Position numbers and translations under genes: made by a program. DNA of 64,000 nucleotides from CBDIBC01 sp965276635 (lineage in GTDB: Bacteria > Actinomycetota > Acidimicrobiia > Acidimicrobiales > Palsa-688): contig CBDIBC010000005.1 in NCBI GenBank assembly GCA_965276635.1, positions 558,001 to 622,000 on the forward strand, given 5' to 3'. Shown here piece by piece: positions 35,917-43,389 of this stretch (position 1 is the first letter of the stretch; every line of letters begins with the position of its first letter). The notes beneath the pieces are model-generated. The model was not told the DNA's origin, made no database searches, and was given only the letters and a program-made list of their open reading frames with translations.

Positions 35917-36782
35917 CTAGACGCCCTTATCGAGCTCGGCGAGGTCCTCGTCGGAGAGCGTGACGTCGGCGACCTTCATATTCTCTTCCAGGTGGCGAGG
36001 CTCGAGGTGCCGGGGATGAGCAGCACGTTGCCGCGATGGGCGAGGAGCCAGGCCAGGCCGACCTGGGCGGGTGACGCACCGATGCGCTCGGCGACAGCGC
36101 GCACGGCGGCGTTCTCCGTGACCTTCGCCATGCCGGGGAACGCAGACCCGAGCGGGAAGTAGGGCACGTAGGCGACGCCAGATTGGTGGCAGAGCTCCAG
36201 CACGTCGGCGTCTGTTTGGTCGACCAGGCTGAACGCGTTCTGCACGCACACGATGCCGGCCTGCGCAATGGCCTGCTCCACCTGACCCCGGGTGGCGGTG
36301 GAGATGCCGATGCCAGCGATCTTGCCCTCATCGCGTAGCGCGACCATCTCGGCCAGCTGCTCGTCGAGCGGCACCTGCTGGTCGGCGACGAGCGTACGGT
36401 CGTCGGTCAGCCGCAGGTTCACGGCCCCGAGCCGGTCGGTGCGGAGGCTTCTCAGGTTGTCCTCGACCGCCGAGCGCAGCTGCTCTGGCCGCTGGCCAGG
36501 CAGCCAACCCCCCTGATCGTCGCGGAACGCGCCGACCTTGGAGACCAGCACGAGGTGGTCCGAGTACGGGTGCAGCGCCTCGCGGATCAGTTCGTTCGAG
36601 ACGTCGGGCCCGTAGAACTGGGCCGTGTCGATATGGTCGACGCCGAGCTCGACGGCGCGCCGCAGCACGGCTACCGCCTCATCGTGGTTGCGCGGCGGCC
36701 CCATGACCCCGGGCCCGGGCAGCTGCATAGCGCCGAAGCCGACGCGGTGCACGGTGAAGGGTCCCAAAGGATACGTGTCCAT
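35917..36782 (-). pseudogene. Aldo/keto reductase with C-terminal frameshift
   Basis: From ATG 36782 the frame encodes YPLGPFTVHRVGFGAMQLPGPGVMGPP, VDHIDTAQFYGPDVSNELI with the catalytic Asp and Tyr, VLVSKVGAF with Lys, and IAGIGISTATRGQVEQAI. The main frame ends IPGTSSLATWKRI with a stop at 35976. One base out of phase the expected ending HLEENMKVADVTLSDEDLAELDKGV runs on to a stop at 35917. Loss of one base near 36000 explains both. The missing tail includes the HLEEN segment that normally packs on the NADPH phosphate, so activity is doubtful. A sequencing error is the alternative. Confidence 0.82.
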
Positions 36783-37089
36783 CCCGAGAGGCTACCGCTG
36801 CGATCGGCACTGCCCACCAGTGCCCACCGACAGGCAAGACCCTCGCGAGCCGACCCTCGACACACGATGCGCGCTAGACACGTCGAGGCTGTGCCCAGCG
36901 TAGAACACCAGCCCGATCGTGAAACAGGTCGATCTCGACATCTACGATCCTCCCCAGACCCTCAGCTTCTCAACCCGGTCGAAGCTGGGCACAGGAACGT
37001 ATCGGTCGACAGCGTCTCGTCCAGATGCCCCGCAGACACGCGGAGGCGACCGTTGGGTTAGCGAGCAGAGCGAAACCGGAAGGCGTACG
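36783..37089. other. Intergenic stretch, nothing recognised
   Basis: About 300 bases lie between the divergent aldo/keto reductase and the broken fumarylacetoacetate-hydrolase gene. It probably contains both promoters. No palindrome or RNA gene stands out. Confidence 0.35.
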
Positions 37090-37186
37090 ATGAAACGAGT
37101 TGGATACCGGACAGCGGAGGCCGACGGGATCGGTTGGCTGGAGGGCGAATCCAAACTGGGCCTCCCCCGCCAGACCGGACACCGGT

Positions 37187-38182
37187 CTATGCTGCTTGCT
37201 TGGTGCTCCAAGACTCATCGAACTCCCGTGGCGGAACATAACCGAGGGAACTGTGGAGTCGCTCGGTATTATACCAGGCGATCCATTCGAATATCGCCTG
37301 ACGGGCCTCTTTTTTGGTGCTAAAGTTGGCGTCGTCGACGAGTTCTCGTTTCAATGATGCCCACAGGCTTTCTGCCATGGCATTGTCGTAACTATCGCCC
37401 ACGGTTCCCATTGATTGGGTGATATTCGTTCGCTGACAGAACCGGCGGAACTCGTCACTGGTGTATTGACAGCCGTGATCCGAGTGGAAAACCGTTCCTG
37501 CGGCGATGCGCTTGCCTCTCGTCGCCAGAGCCGCCTCCATGGCGTCGGTGCACAGCTCGGTACGCAGGTGCTCGGCGATCGACCAGCCCACCAGGCGGCG
37601 AGAGAACACGTCGAGGACCGAGGCGACGAAGAGCCATCCCTCGCCGGTGGGGATGTAGGTGACGTCGCCGACCCATCGCTCATCGGGCGACGCAGCGGTG
37701 AAGTCCCGCTCCACCAGATCCGGCGACACGGCCGCGGCCCGGTCCCGCCAGGTCGTGCGCAGCTTGCGCCGCCCGCACCGGCCGACGATGCCAAGCTCGC
37801 TCATCAACCGGGCCACCCGCTTCTCGCTCACCCGGACCCCTTTACGCCACAACGCAGCGGTCACCCGGGGCGATCCGTAGCGGCCCCGGCTGGCCGTCCA
37901 CGCCTCGAAGATGCGGTCCGCCAGAACCGCCTCATCCCAGGTGGCGTCATCGGGCCCCGGCCCCTTGGCCCGCCACTTGTAGAACGCCGAGCGGCTCACC
38001 CCGACCACCTCGCACAGCGTGGCCACCGCCAAGCTGGCCGACTCGGCCTCAACGAAACGGTAGAGGCGCTCGCGCTTAGGGCCGCCCTCGGGCAGTGCGC
38101 CCAGCCGGCGCAGGATCGTGCCCTCCGCCTCCAAGCGCTCCACCCGGCATCGCAGAGCGATCACCTCGCTGCTCGCGCTCAC
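37187..38182 (-). CDS. IS3-family transposase OrfB (rve integrase domain), copy 1
   Basis: The 331-residue protein starts with a GTG that overlaps the orfA stop (GTGA). The HTH_21-like region is GRYGSPRVTAALWRKGVRVSEKRVARLMSELGI. The DDE catalytic core is visible: D in DERWVGDVTYIPTGEGW, D in VFHSDHGCQYTSDEF, and E in YDNAMAESLWASLKREL. The C-terminus is the standard YNTERLHSSLGYVPPREFDE. All catalytic residues are present, so the element should be competent for transposition. Confidence 0.95.
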   Translation of the reverse strand: MSASSEVIALRCRVERLEAEGTILRRLGALPEGGPKRERLYRFVEAESASLAVATLCEVVGVSRSAFYKWRAKGPGPDDATWDEAVLADRIFEAWTASRGRYGSPRVTAALWRKGVRVSEKRVARLMSELGIVGRCGRRKLRTTWRDRAAAVSPDLVERDFTAASPDERWVGDVTYIPTGEGWLFVASVLDVFSRRLVGWSIAEHLRTELCTDAMEAALATRGKRIAAGTVFHSDHGCQYTSDEFRRFCQRTNITQSMGTVGDSYDNAMAESLWASLKRELVDDANFSTKKEARQAIFEWIAWYNTERLHSSLGYVPPREFDESWSTKQAA

Positions 38183-38487
38183 TTGTCCTCGCTCCGCACC
38201 CAATACGCCGTGAACCGCTTCAAGATCTCGATCTCCTCTTCCAACTGACGGACTCTCTTACGCAGCCGGGCCGCTTCCCGAGCATCGGCGGCCGCGTCAT
38301 CGGTCGCCTTCTTTTGCTCGGGGGTGTCGTTCTTAGCCGCCTCCCGGGCCCAGCTGCCAAGCGACGTGTCGGTGATCCCCAACTCGCGTGCCACCTCCAC
38401 GATCGGCCGGCCCGACGAACGCAGCAATGCCACCGCGTCCCGCTTGAACTCCTCGCTGTAACGCCTGTTGGTCGGACGCTTCGCCAT
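38179..38487 (-). CDS. IS3-family transposase OrfA (HTH_Tnp_1), copy 1
   Basis: The 102-residue protein has NRRYSEEFKRDAVALLRSSGRPIVEVARELGITDTSLGSWARE as DNA-binding HTH and LRKRVRQLEEEIEILKRF as a leucine-zipper helix. The end overlaps orfB by 4 bases (GTGA). No obvious A6G slippery stretch was seen near the overlap, so OrfB may be made by coupled re-initiation rather than frameshifting. Confidence 0.95.
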   Translation of the reverse strand: MAKRPTNRRYSEEFKRDAVALLRSSGRPIVEVARELGITDTSLGSWAREAAKNDTPEQKKATDDAAADAREAARLRKRVRQLEEEIEILKRFTAYWVRSEDK

Positions 38488-38854
38488 GACCCCATCCTCT
38501 CCCAGCCACGCTGGTCCCGGGGTGTCCGGTCAAGGGGGGAGGTTCAAAACTGGTGGCGCTGGGCAGCATGGAGCAGTTCTGGAGCGACCCCGCACGAGCG
38601 ATCACGCGGCCACCGGAGAGCATCCTTGACATCACCGAGCTGAACCTGGTGCCACCCGTACCACCGGACGAGCGCGTGCTGTGCGTCGGGCTGAACCATC
38701 CCCAGCATGCGGCCGAAGGCACGTCCGAGCGACCGACCCATCCGTCCGTCTTCGGCCGCTGGACCAGATCGCTCACTGGCTCAGGCACGCCTGCGCCGGT
38801 CCCGACCGGCGAGCAGGGCCTCGGCTGGGAGGCGAGCATGCTCGTCATCGGGCC

Positions 38855-39383
38855 CAACCCATGACCATGCCGCCCCAACTCGTGACGCTGTCCATCAGCG
38901 GCTTCGGCCACGACGGCCCTCAGTCCGGGCGCCCCGGCTACGACCAGATTGCGCAAGGGGAGGCGGGTCTGATGTGACGATGTGGCGCCGCCTGTGCGCC
39001 CAATTCGGCCTCGACCCCGATGAACCCGACTACGCCACGAATACCGATCGCCTCGAACACGTCGACGCGCTGACCAGGCAACTCGAGCAGCGCGTCGCCA
39101 ACCTCGACCGCGACGCCCTGCTCGCCCAGCTCGCCGACGCCGGCGTACTCGCCGGCCGCATCCGCACTATCGACGAAGTCTACGAGTGGGAGCAGGGCCG
39201 CTCGCAGCGACTCACCTTGAACGTCGAGCACCCGACGCTCGGCACGATCGTGCTGCCCGGCACAGCCATACGCACCTTCGAGATGTCAGCCACCGGCGAC
39301 TTGGCGGAAGCACGCGACTCGAACATGACGCACCACCACTGCTCGACGCCGACGGTCCCGCCATTCGGAGCTGGTTGCGATGA
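38855..39383 (+). pseudogene. CaiB/BaiF CoA-transferase remnant with deletion and frameshift
   Basis: PQLVTLSISGFGHDGPQSGRPGYDQIAQGEAGLM (about 38870-38970) is the central strand block of a class III CoA-transferase. A stop follows and then WRRLCAQFGLDPDEPDYATNTDRLEHVDALTRQLEQRV, GVLAGRIRTIDEVYEWEQ and VEHPTLGTIVLPG, the C-terminal domain, show that the middle has been deleted. The true ending APPLLDADGPAIRSWLR lies in another frame to a stop at 39383, marking a frameshift near 39330. The catalytic N-terminal part is missing. It is fused to the truncated FAH gene, so one deletion removed parts of both. Confidence 0.82.
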
Positions 39384-39565
39384 ACGGGAGCCGCAGCGCC
39401 GCTCCATCGGAGCGACCAAGACAGCGCCGGGCTGAGCTGGGCCGTGGCCCAGGGCGCGACCCAGGCCGCGGCCGCGACAAGACGCGTACCGCGGCCTCGG
39501 CCGCTGACTGCGGGCCCGACCGCGACGCCACGCTGCGCCCCGGTCAGGCCCCACCGGTGAGCCGA

Positions 39566-39703
39566 TCAGGCCCGGACGCGGCGCCGACCGAACAGCCACA
39601 ATACGGCGACGATGACGAGCACCCAGAGAATGGGGTGCACCACGATTCCCAGGACTGCGGCGATGACCACGATGAGGATGGCGACCAAGATGTCAAACAG
39701 CAT
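39566..39703 (-). CDS. Small hydrophobic membrane protein (45 residues)
   Basis: ATG 39703 has GGAGGG eight bases upstream. The peptide MLFDILVAILIVVIAAVLGIVVHPILWVLVIVAVLWLFGRRRVRA consists of two transmembrane segments separated by a His-Pro turn and a basic tail, suggesting a hairpin with cytosolic ends. Similar tiny hydrophobic proteins are common in actinobacteria and have no known function. It sits next to the GAF-ANTAR gene on the same strand. Confidence 0.7.
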   Translation of the reverse strand: MLFDILVAILIVVIAAVLGIVVHPILWVLVIVAVLWLFGRRRVRA

Positions 39704-39891
39704 GCGTTGAGCCCTCCGAAGGTTCGATCCCGGCAAACGCCGGGATGACGGTGAATGGGTTCGGCGCCTACCGCTGACCAGTGGGTGGCACCGCAGGGGC
39801 GGTGCCACGGGGGGCAGGATGACGCATGTCGACTCGCGGGTTCACGGCGAAGAGGCACACACATTCTAACCGGCCCGGAGCACGGCCAAAC

Positions 39892-40590
39892 CTATGCGCC
39901 CTCGGCCACGATGTCGCCGGCCACGTCGACCAGACGCCGGCGCGAGCCCCGGGCGTCGGCGCGGAGTCGCTCGAAGGCCTGGCGAGCGGACAGCCCATCG
40001 CGCGCCATCACGATTCCCTTGGCCTGCTCGATCACGACCCGTGCGTCCAGGGCCCGCTGCAGTTGGGACGTCACCTCGCCGCGCTGCTCGCTCTGAATGG
40101 TCGAGGTGATGGCGAGGGCGGCCAGGTCCGTGAAGGCCATCAGCGCCAGCTCGCCCTCCGGTGTCCAGGCGTGCGGCGTGGCGGAGAACACGGCGACGAC
40201 CCCCACTGCGTCCGAGGCGTACGGGATGGGACTGACGAGCAGCGCCCGCAGACCCACCTCGACCGCCTCCCCGGTGAACGCCCCCCACCGTCGCTCGTCG
40301 GCCAGATCGTCGGACGACACCAGCTCCTTGCGCTCGTAGGCGGTGATGCACGGGCCGTCGCCGTGGTTGACCTGGAGTCGCTCGAGATGGTCCAGCCGGT
40401 CGTCGGACGAAGCGGCGTTGCGCAGCACCAGCTCGCTGTCGATGAGCATGAGCGACGCTCCGTCGACGGCGAACAGGTCGTGGGTCGTGGCCACGATCTT
40501 GCGCAGAGCGGCGGGCAGGTCGGTGGCGCCGTAGCGGAGGCTGTCGAGCCCCCGCAACGCTTCTCTCAACTCTGCTGTGGTGAACGTCAC
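39892..40590 (-). CDS. GAF-ANTAR domain transcription antitermination regulator
   Basis: The 232-residue protein has a GAF sensor in residues 20-165 (IVATTHDLFAVDGASLMLIDSELVLRNAASSD, GDGPCITAYERKELVSSDDL, VGVVAVFSATPHAWTPEGELALMAFTDLAALAI). A C-terminal ANTAR three-helix RNA-binding domain follows (LQRALDARVVIEQAKGIVMARDGLSARQAFERLRADARGSRRRLVDVAGDIV). ANTAR proteins bind paired hairpins in nascent RNA to prevent termination. The target is not evident nearby. The plus-strand ORFs over this gene are shadows. Confidence 0.92.
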   Translation of the reverse strand: MTFTTAELREALRGLDSLRYGATDLPAALRKIVATTHDLFAVDGASLMLIDSELVLRNAASSDDRLDHLERLQVNHGDGPCITAYERKELVSSDDLADERRWGAFTGEAVEVGLRALLVSPIPYASDAVGVVAVFSATPHAWTPEGELALMAFTDLAALAITSTIQSEQRGEVTSQLQRALDARVVIEQAKGIVMARDGLSARQAFERLRADARGSRRRLVDVAGDIVAEGA

Positions 40591-40720
40591 CGCACCCTCC
40601 CGGTCCGCGACCGGGCGCGCCGGCTCGCGGTGGCACAGTAGTCAGCACAGCGACCCGGCCTGTCAGACGGGCAGGAGGCGGCCAAAGGGATGGGGACCGG
40701 CCGACGCGCCCTGATCGGAG

Positions 40721-42418
40721 TCAGGGGCGGGTATGGCTGCCGGTGGCGTAATGCAGCAACGAGCGGTCCACCAGTTGCTCGATGGGCGCGTCATCGTCGG
40801 TGTAGATCGCGCCACCCGGCAGCGGGCGGGTCAGGGCGGCGGCCTCTGCGGCGGCCTGGGAGCGGAGGTCGCCCGGGAGGGGGGCACCGAGGAGGCGGTC
40901 CCCGCTGATGGGGCCGCCACCTCCGAGCAGGATGGTGTTGGTGTCGTCGACCGGGTCGCGCCGGACCACCCCGAACTGGGTCCGCATGGTGGCGGCGAGC
41001 ACTCGCTCCAGCGCGTCCTGGCCGGCGGGCTGACCCACGTTGACCAGGACCACCCCACCCGGATTGAGGTGCTGGCGGACCAGGGCGAAGAACTCGGTGG
41101 TGGTGAGGTAGAAGGGGATGTACGGCTGGCGGTAGGCGTCGACCACGATGACGTCGTAGCGGTGGGTCGTCGTCCGCAGGAACGGGCGGGCGTCGGCGCT
41201 GATCAGGTGCAACTGCGGTCGGCGCTGCAGGCCGAACCACCGGAACCCGATCCGGGTCAGCGCCGGGTCGATCTCGACTGCGTCGATGGTCGTGGCCGGG
41301 AAGTAGTGTGCGTAGGCTCGGTCGACGGTGCCCGCCGCGTTGCCGAGCACGGCCATCGAGCGCGGCGCGTGACCGAGCGCCGCCCACGGCAGGGTGAGCA
41401 ACGAGTCCCAGTAACCCCCCGTCAGCACGGTTCCCGGCCGGTAGACGGAGTGCTCGGCCTGGCCCTCGTTGAGCTCGAGCAGCCTGGTGCCGTCGGACTG
41501 CTCGACGACCTGGGCATACTGGTACGAGGTCTCGGTCTCGTACAGGACGCGCTCACCGGCGGCGGCCGGCTTGATCACTCCCGGCGGGATCGCCATGGCT
41601 ACGGCCAGGGCCACGGCGACGAGCAGCGCCAGCCTCGTCAGCGCCGGTGCCACCACCAACGCCAGGCTCAGGGCGAAGATGAGGAACGTTCGGCGCGTCC
41701 CCACGTACGGGATGAGCACCAGCGCCGCCGCGAACGTCCCTACGAGCGACCCGGCGGTGGAGATGGCGTAGAGCCGCCCGGTGGTCTGGCCGGCGTCGCT
41801 GAGCGAGTGCAGCCGCAGCCGCACCGCCCAGGGAGCCACCGCGCCGACGAGGACCAGGGGCACGGCGACGAGGACCAGCAGGGAGACGAGGGACCCGGCG
41901 AACACGCCGATCGACAGCGAGGAGAAGGCCCGTCCGGACAGGCGCAGGAACGGCTCGGCCGCGAATGGGACCGCCCCGAGGATGGCCGCCGCGACCGTGA
42001 TCAGCCCGGCCAGCGCGCCCATGGTCTTCCACCGGTCGGCCAGGCGGCCTCCGACCCAGTATCCGATCGACAGGGCCACGAGCACCACGGCGATGGTGTT
42101 GGCCCACACCAGCGTCGAGGCGCCGAAGAACGGGGCGATAAGCCGGGCCACGGCGATCTCGGTGCCCAGGCTGGCGGCGCCGACCACGAACACGACTACC
42201 TCGACGGGGGGATCCCACCGCCGGCGCCCGGGGAGCCGGGGCGGACGCGTGGCCGGGCGGGTGACGGTCCGGATCAGTTCTCCCCGGGCGGGGTGTGGTC
42301 GAGCTTCCGGTAGTAGCGGGCCAGGTGCGACTTCACACGAGCCACCTCCCGCTCGACCTCCGCCCGAAGCCTGCCGTCGCTCATCGAGCCGATCAGGCTC
42401 GCGGTCGGACGTCGTCAC
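40721..42418 (-). CDS. Fused multi-TM/spermidine-synthase-like protein
   Basis: The N-terminal half has about 8 hydrophobic helices (FVVGAASLGTEIAVARLIAPFFGASTLVWANTIAVVLVALSIGYWVGGRLADRW and onward). The C-terminal half is a spermidine-synthase Rossmann fold (SMAVLGNAAGTVDRAYAHYFP, IDAVEIDPALTRIG, YDVIVVDAYRQPYIPFYLTTTEFF). The usual GGGxG SAM loop reads GNAAGT, so classical aminopropyl transfer is doubtful. ATG 42418 opens the longest frame, but its first 75 residues are hydrophilic and overlap another small frame. A GTG at 42193 with GAGG five bases upstream, just before the first helix, may be the true start. Confidence 0.82.
   Translation of the reverse strand: MTTSDREPDRLDERRQASGGGRAGGGSCEVAPGPLLPEARPHPARGELIRTVTRPATRPPRLPGRRRWDPPVEVVVFVVGAASLGTEIAVARLIAPFFGASTLVWANTIAVVLVALSIGYWVGGRLADRWKTMGALAGLITVAAAILGAVPFAAEPFLRLSGRAFSSLSIGVFAGSLVSLLVLVAVPLVLVGAVAPWAVRLRLHSLSDAGQTTGRLYAISTAGSLVGTFAAALVLIPYVGTRRTFLIFALSLALVVAPALTRLALLVAVALAVAMAIPPGVIKPAAAGERVLYETETSYQYAQVVEQSDGTRLLELNEGQAEHSVYRPGTVLTGGYWDSLLTLPWAALGHAPRSMAVLGNAAGTVDRAYAHYFPATTIDAVEIDPALTRIGFRWFGLQRRPQLHLISADARPFLRTTTHRYDVIVVDAYRQPYIPFYLTTTEFFALVRQHLNPGGVVLVNVGQPAGQDALERVLAATMRTQFGVVRRDPVDDTNTILLGGGGPISGDRLLGAPLPGDLRSQAAAEAAALTRPLPGGAIYTDDDAPIEQLVDRSLLHYATGSHTRP
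42274..42384 (-). CDS. Possible small basic helical protein (36 residues)
   Basis: The frame MSDGRLRAEVEREVARVKSHLARYYRKLDHTPPGEN starts at ATG 42384 and ends just before the spermidine-synthase-like gene's first membrane helix. It looks like a single charged amphipathic helix. It competes with the long N-terminal extension of that gene in another frame, so only one of the two readings can be right. I lean slightly to this small gene. Confidence 0.35.
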   Translation of the reverse strand: MSDGRLRAEVEREVARVKSHLARYYRKLDHTPPGEN

Positions 42419-42722
42419 GGTGCCGCTCGTCGACGACGTCGACGTACTCGGGATGTCGGCGGATGTACTCCGCGATGAACGAGCATCGGGGTATCACCGT
42501 CCGACCCTGCCGGCGGGCGTCGTCGAGCGCCGCACGAGCCAGGCGGCCTCCGAGACCCTGGCCTTCGAAGGCATCGCCGATCTCGGTGTGGGTGAAGACC
42601 ATACCCTCGGGACCGGGTTCGTAGGCGGCGAAGCCGGCGAGCCGTGAGCCCGACTCGATCTCGTAGCGGTGCTCGTCGGCGTTGTCGAAGACATCAGCAT
42701 CTGCGGTGGGTGTACGGGCCAT
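42393..42722 (-). CDS. GNAT-like N-acetyltransferase (YjdJ type)
   Basis: The 109-residue protein has NADEHRYEIESGSRLAGFAAYEPGPEGMVFTHTEIGDAFEGQGLGGRLARAALDDARRQGRTVIPRCSFIAEYIRRHPEY. This is the minimal single-domain GNAT of the Gcn5-related class, with the acetyl-CoA-binding EGQGLGGRL loop and a conserved Cys in PRCSF. Substrates of this small family are unknown. It follows the MarR gene on the same strand with a 10-base gap and is likely co-transcribed. Confidence 0.9.
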   Translation of the reverse strand: MARTPTADADVFDNADEHRYEIESGSRLAGFAAYEPGPEGMVFTHTEIGDAFEGQGLGGRLARAALDDARRQGRTVIPRCSFIAEYIRRHPEYVDVVDERHRDDVRPRA

Positions 42723-42732
42723 GACCTGCCTC

Positions 42733-43290
42733 CTACGGCGCCAGATCGGCGCGCCGGTCCGGTCGGACCACCTCGTCGCCGTCCTTCACCGGCCCTTCCA
42801 GGGCGACCAGCAAGGTCCGCAGGTCGTCGTTGAGACGGTTGCGGGTCCGCTCATCGAGCCGGCCGAAGACGCCGGCGTCGGCCTGCGTCTTCGTGGACAG
42901 CAGCTGGAGCGCCCGCTCCAGGCCTGCGGGGGTCAGCGAGACCAGCACTTGGCGGCGGTCCGTGGGATCCATGTCGCGGCGCACCCAGCCGCGCTCCTCG
43001 AGGCGCGCCACCCGGTTGGTGATCGCTCCGGAGGTGACCTGAGACTCCCGCAGCAGGTCCCCAGCCGACCGGCGGTGACCCTCCGCCCGATGCAGGGACA
43101 ACAGCACCTCGAACTCCCAGGCCTCCATGTCATTGGCGGCCAGCTCGCGTCGGAGAGTCTGCTCCAGGTGGTGGGCGGCCCGACGGAGTCGGATGCCGAG
43201 CTGCTTGATCGTGGGGTCGATATCCGGGTTGGCCCGGCACCAGAAGTCGACGATCAGGTCCACCTGGTCGCGCTCCGGCTTCGTCTTCAC
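42733..43290 (-). CDS. MarR-family transcriptional regulator
   Basis: A GTG at 43290 gives 185 residues. A far longer leftward frame running to 44085 is a shadow of the MFS gene. The winged helix is LREELAANDMEAWEFEVLLSLHRA-like followed by RSAGDLLRESQVTSGAITNRVARLEERGWVRRDMDPTDRRQVLVSLTPAGLERA. A long C-terminal dimerisation helix follows. It is divergent from an MFS efflux gene 100 bases away, the classical MarR layout, and probably represses it through the site at 43349-43364. Confidence 0.9.
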   Translation of the reverse strand: MKTKPERDQVDLIVDFWCRANPDIDPTIKQLGIRLRRAAHHLEQTLRRELAANDMEAWEFEVLLSLHRAEGHRRSAGDLLRESQVTSGAITNRVARLEERGWVRRDMDPTDRRQVLVSLTPAGLERALQLLSTKTQADAGVFGRLDERTRNRLNDDLRTLLVALEGPVKDGDEVVRPDRRADLAP

Positions 43291-43348
43291 AGCGCCCAGC
43301 GTACGCAACCAGGGTGCCGAGGGGTTGTCTTCCCCGAGAACAGTGTGT

Positions 43349-43364
43349 ATCTTTACGTTAAGAG
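43349..43364. promoter_or_regulatory. MarR-type operator candidate
   Basis: ATCTTTACGTTAAGAG is a near-palindrome centred on ACGT (consensus ATCTTnACGTnAAGAT with few mismatches). It resembles MarR sites found in front of actinobacterial MFS pumps (from memory). It lies in the gap between the MarR gene and the MFS gene, 26 bases before the MFS ATG. Confidence 0.6.
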
Positions 43365-43389
43365 TTTTAGCATTGAGAGGATGTGACAT

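Larger units (their letters stand above)
37157..38546 (-). mobile_element. IS3-family insertion sequence, copy 1 (1390 bp)
   Basis: The element begins TGAACCTCCCCCCTTGACCGG at 38546 and ends with GAGGCCCA at 37157 in its own orientation, with TG...CA termini. Imperfect inverted repeats share CCTCCCCC and ACCGGACACC. It is flanked by a 4-bp target duplication (AAAC on the plus strand at 37153-37156 and 38547-38550). It carries orfA and orfB. A copy of exactly the same length lies inverted at 60931-62320, and the translated proteins of the two copies are identical. The 4-bp duplication fits IS3 subgroups such as IS407 rather than IS3 itself. Confidence 0.95.
37090..38864 (+). pseudogene. Fumarylacetoacetate hydrolase-family gene split by an IS3-family element and truncated
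   Basis: The segment 37090-37156 encodes KRVGYRTAEADGIGWLEGESKL. The reading frame resumes after the IS at 38551 with VALGSMEQFWSDPARAITRPPE, VPPVPPDERVLCVGLNHPQHAAEGT, GRWTRSLTGSG and a final LGWEASMLVIGPNP before a stop at 38864. Joining the two sides at the 4-bp duplication restores one frame. The sequence is the N-terminal part of a FAH-domain hydrolase, whose metal-binding C-terminal half is absent. It runs straight into a CoA-transferase fragment. The gene is dead twice over: insertion and 3' deletion. Confidence 0.85.
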
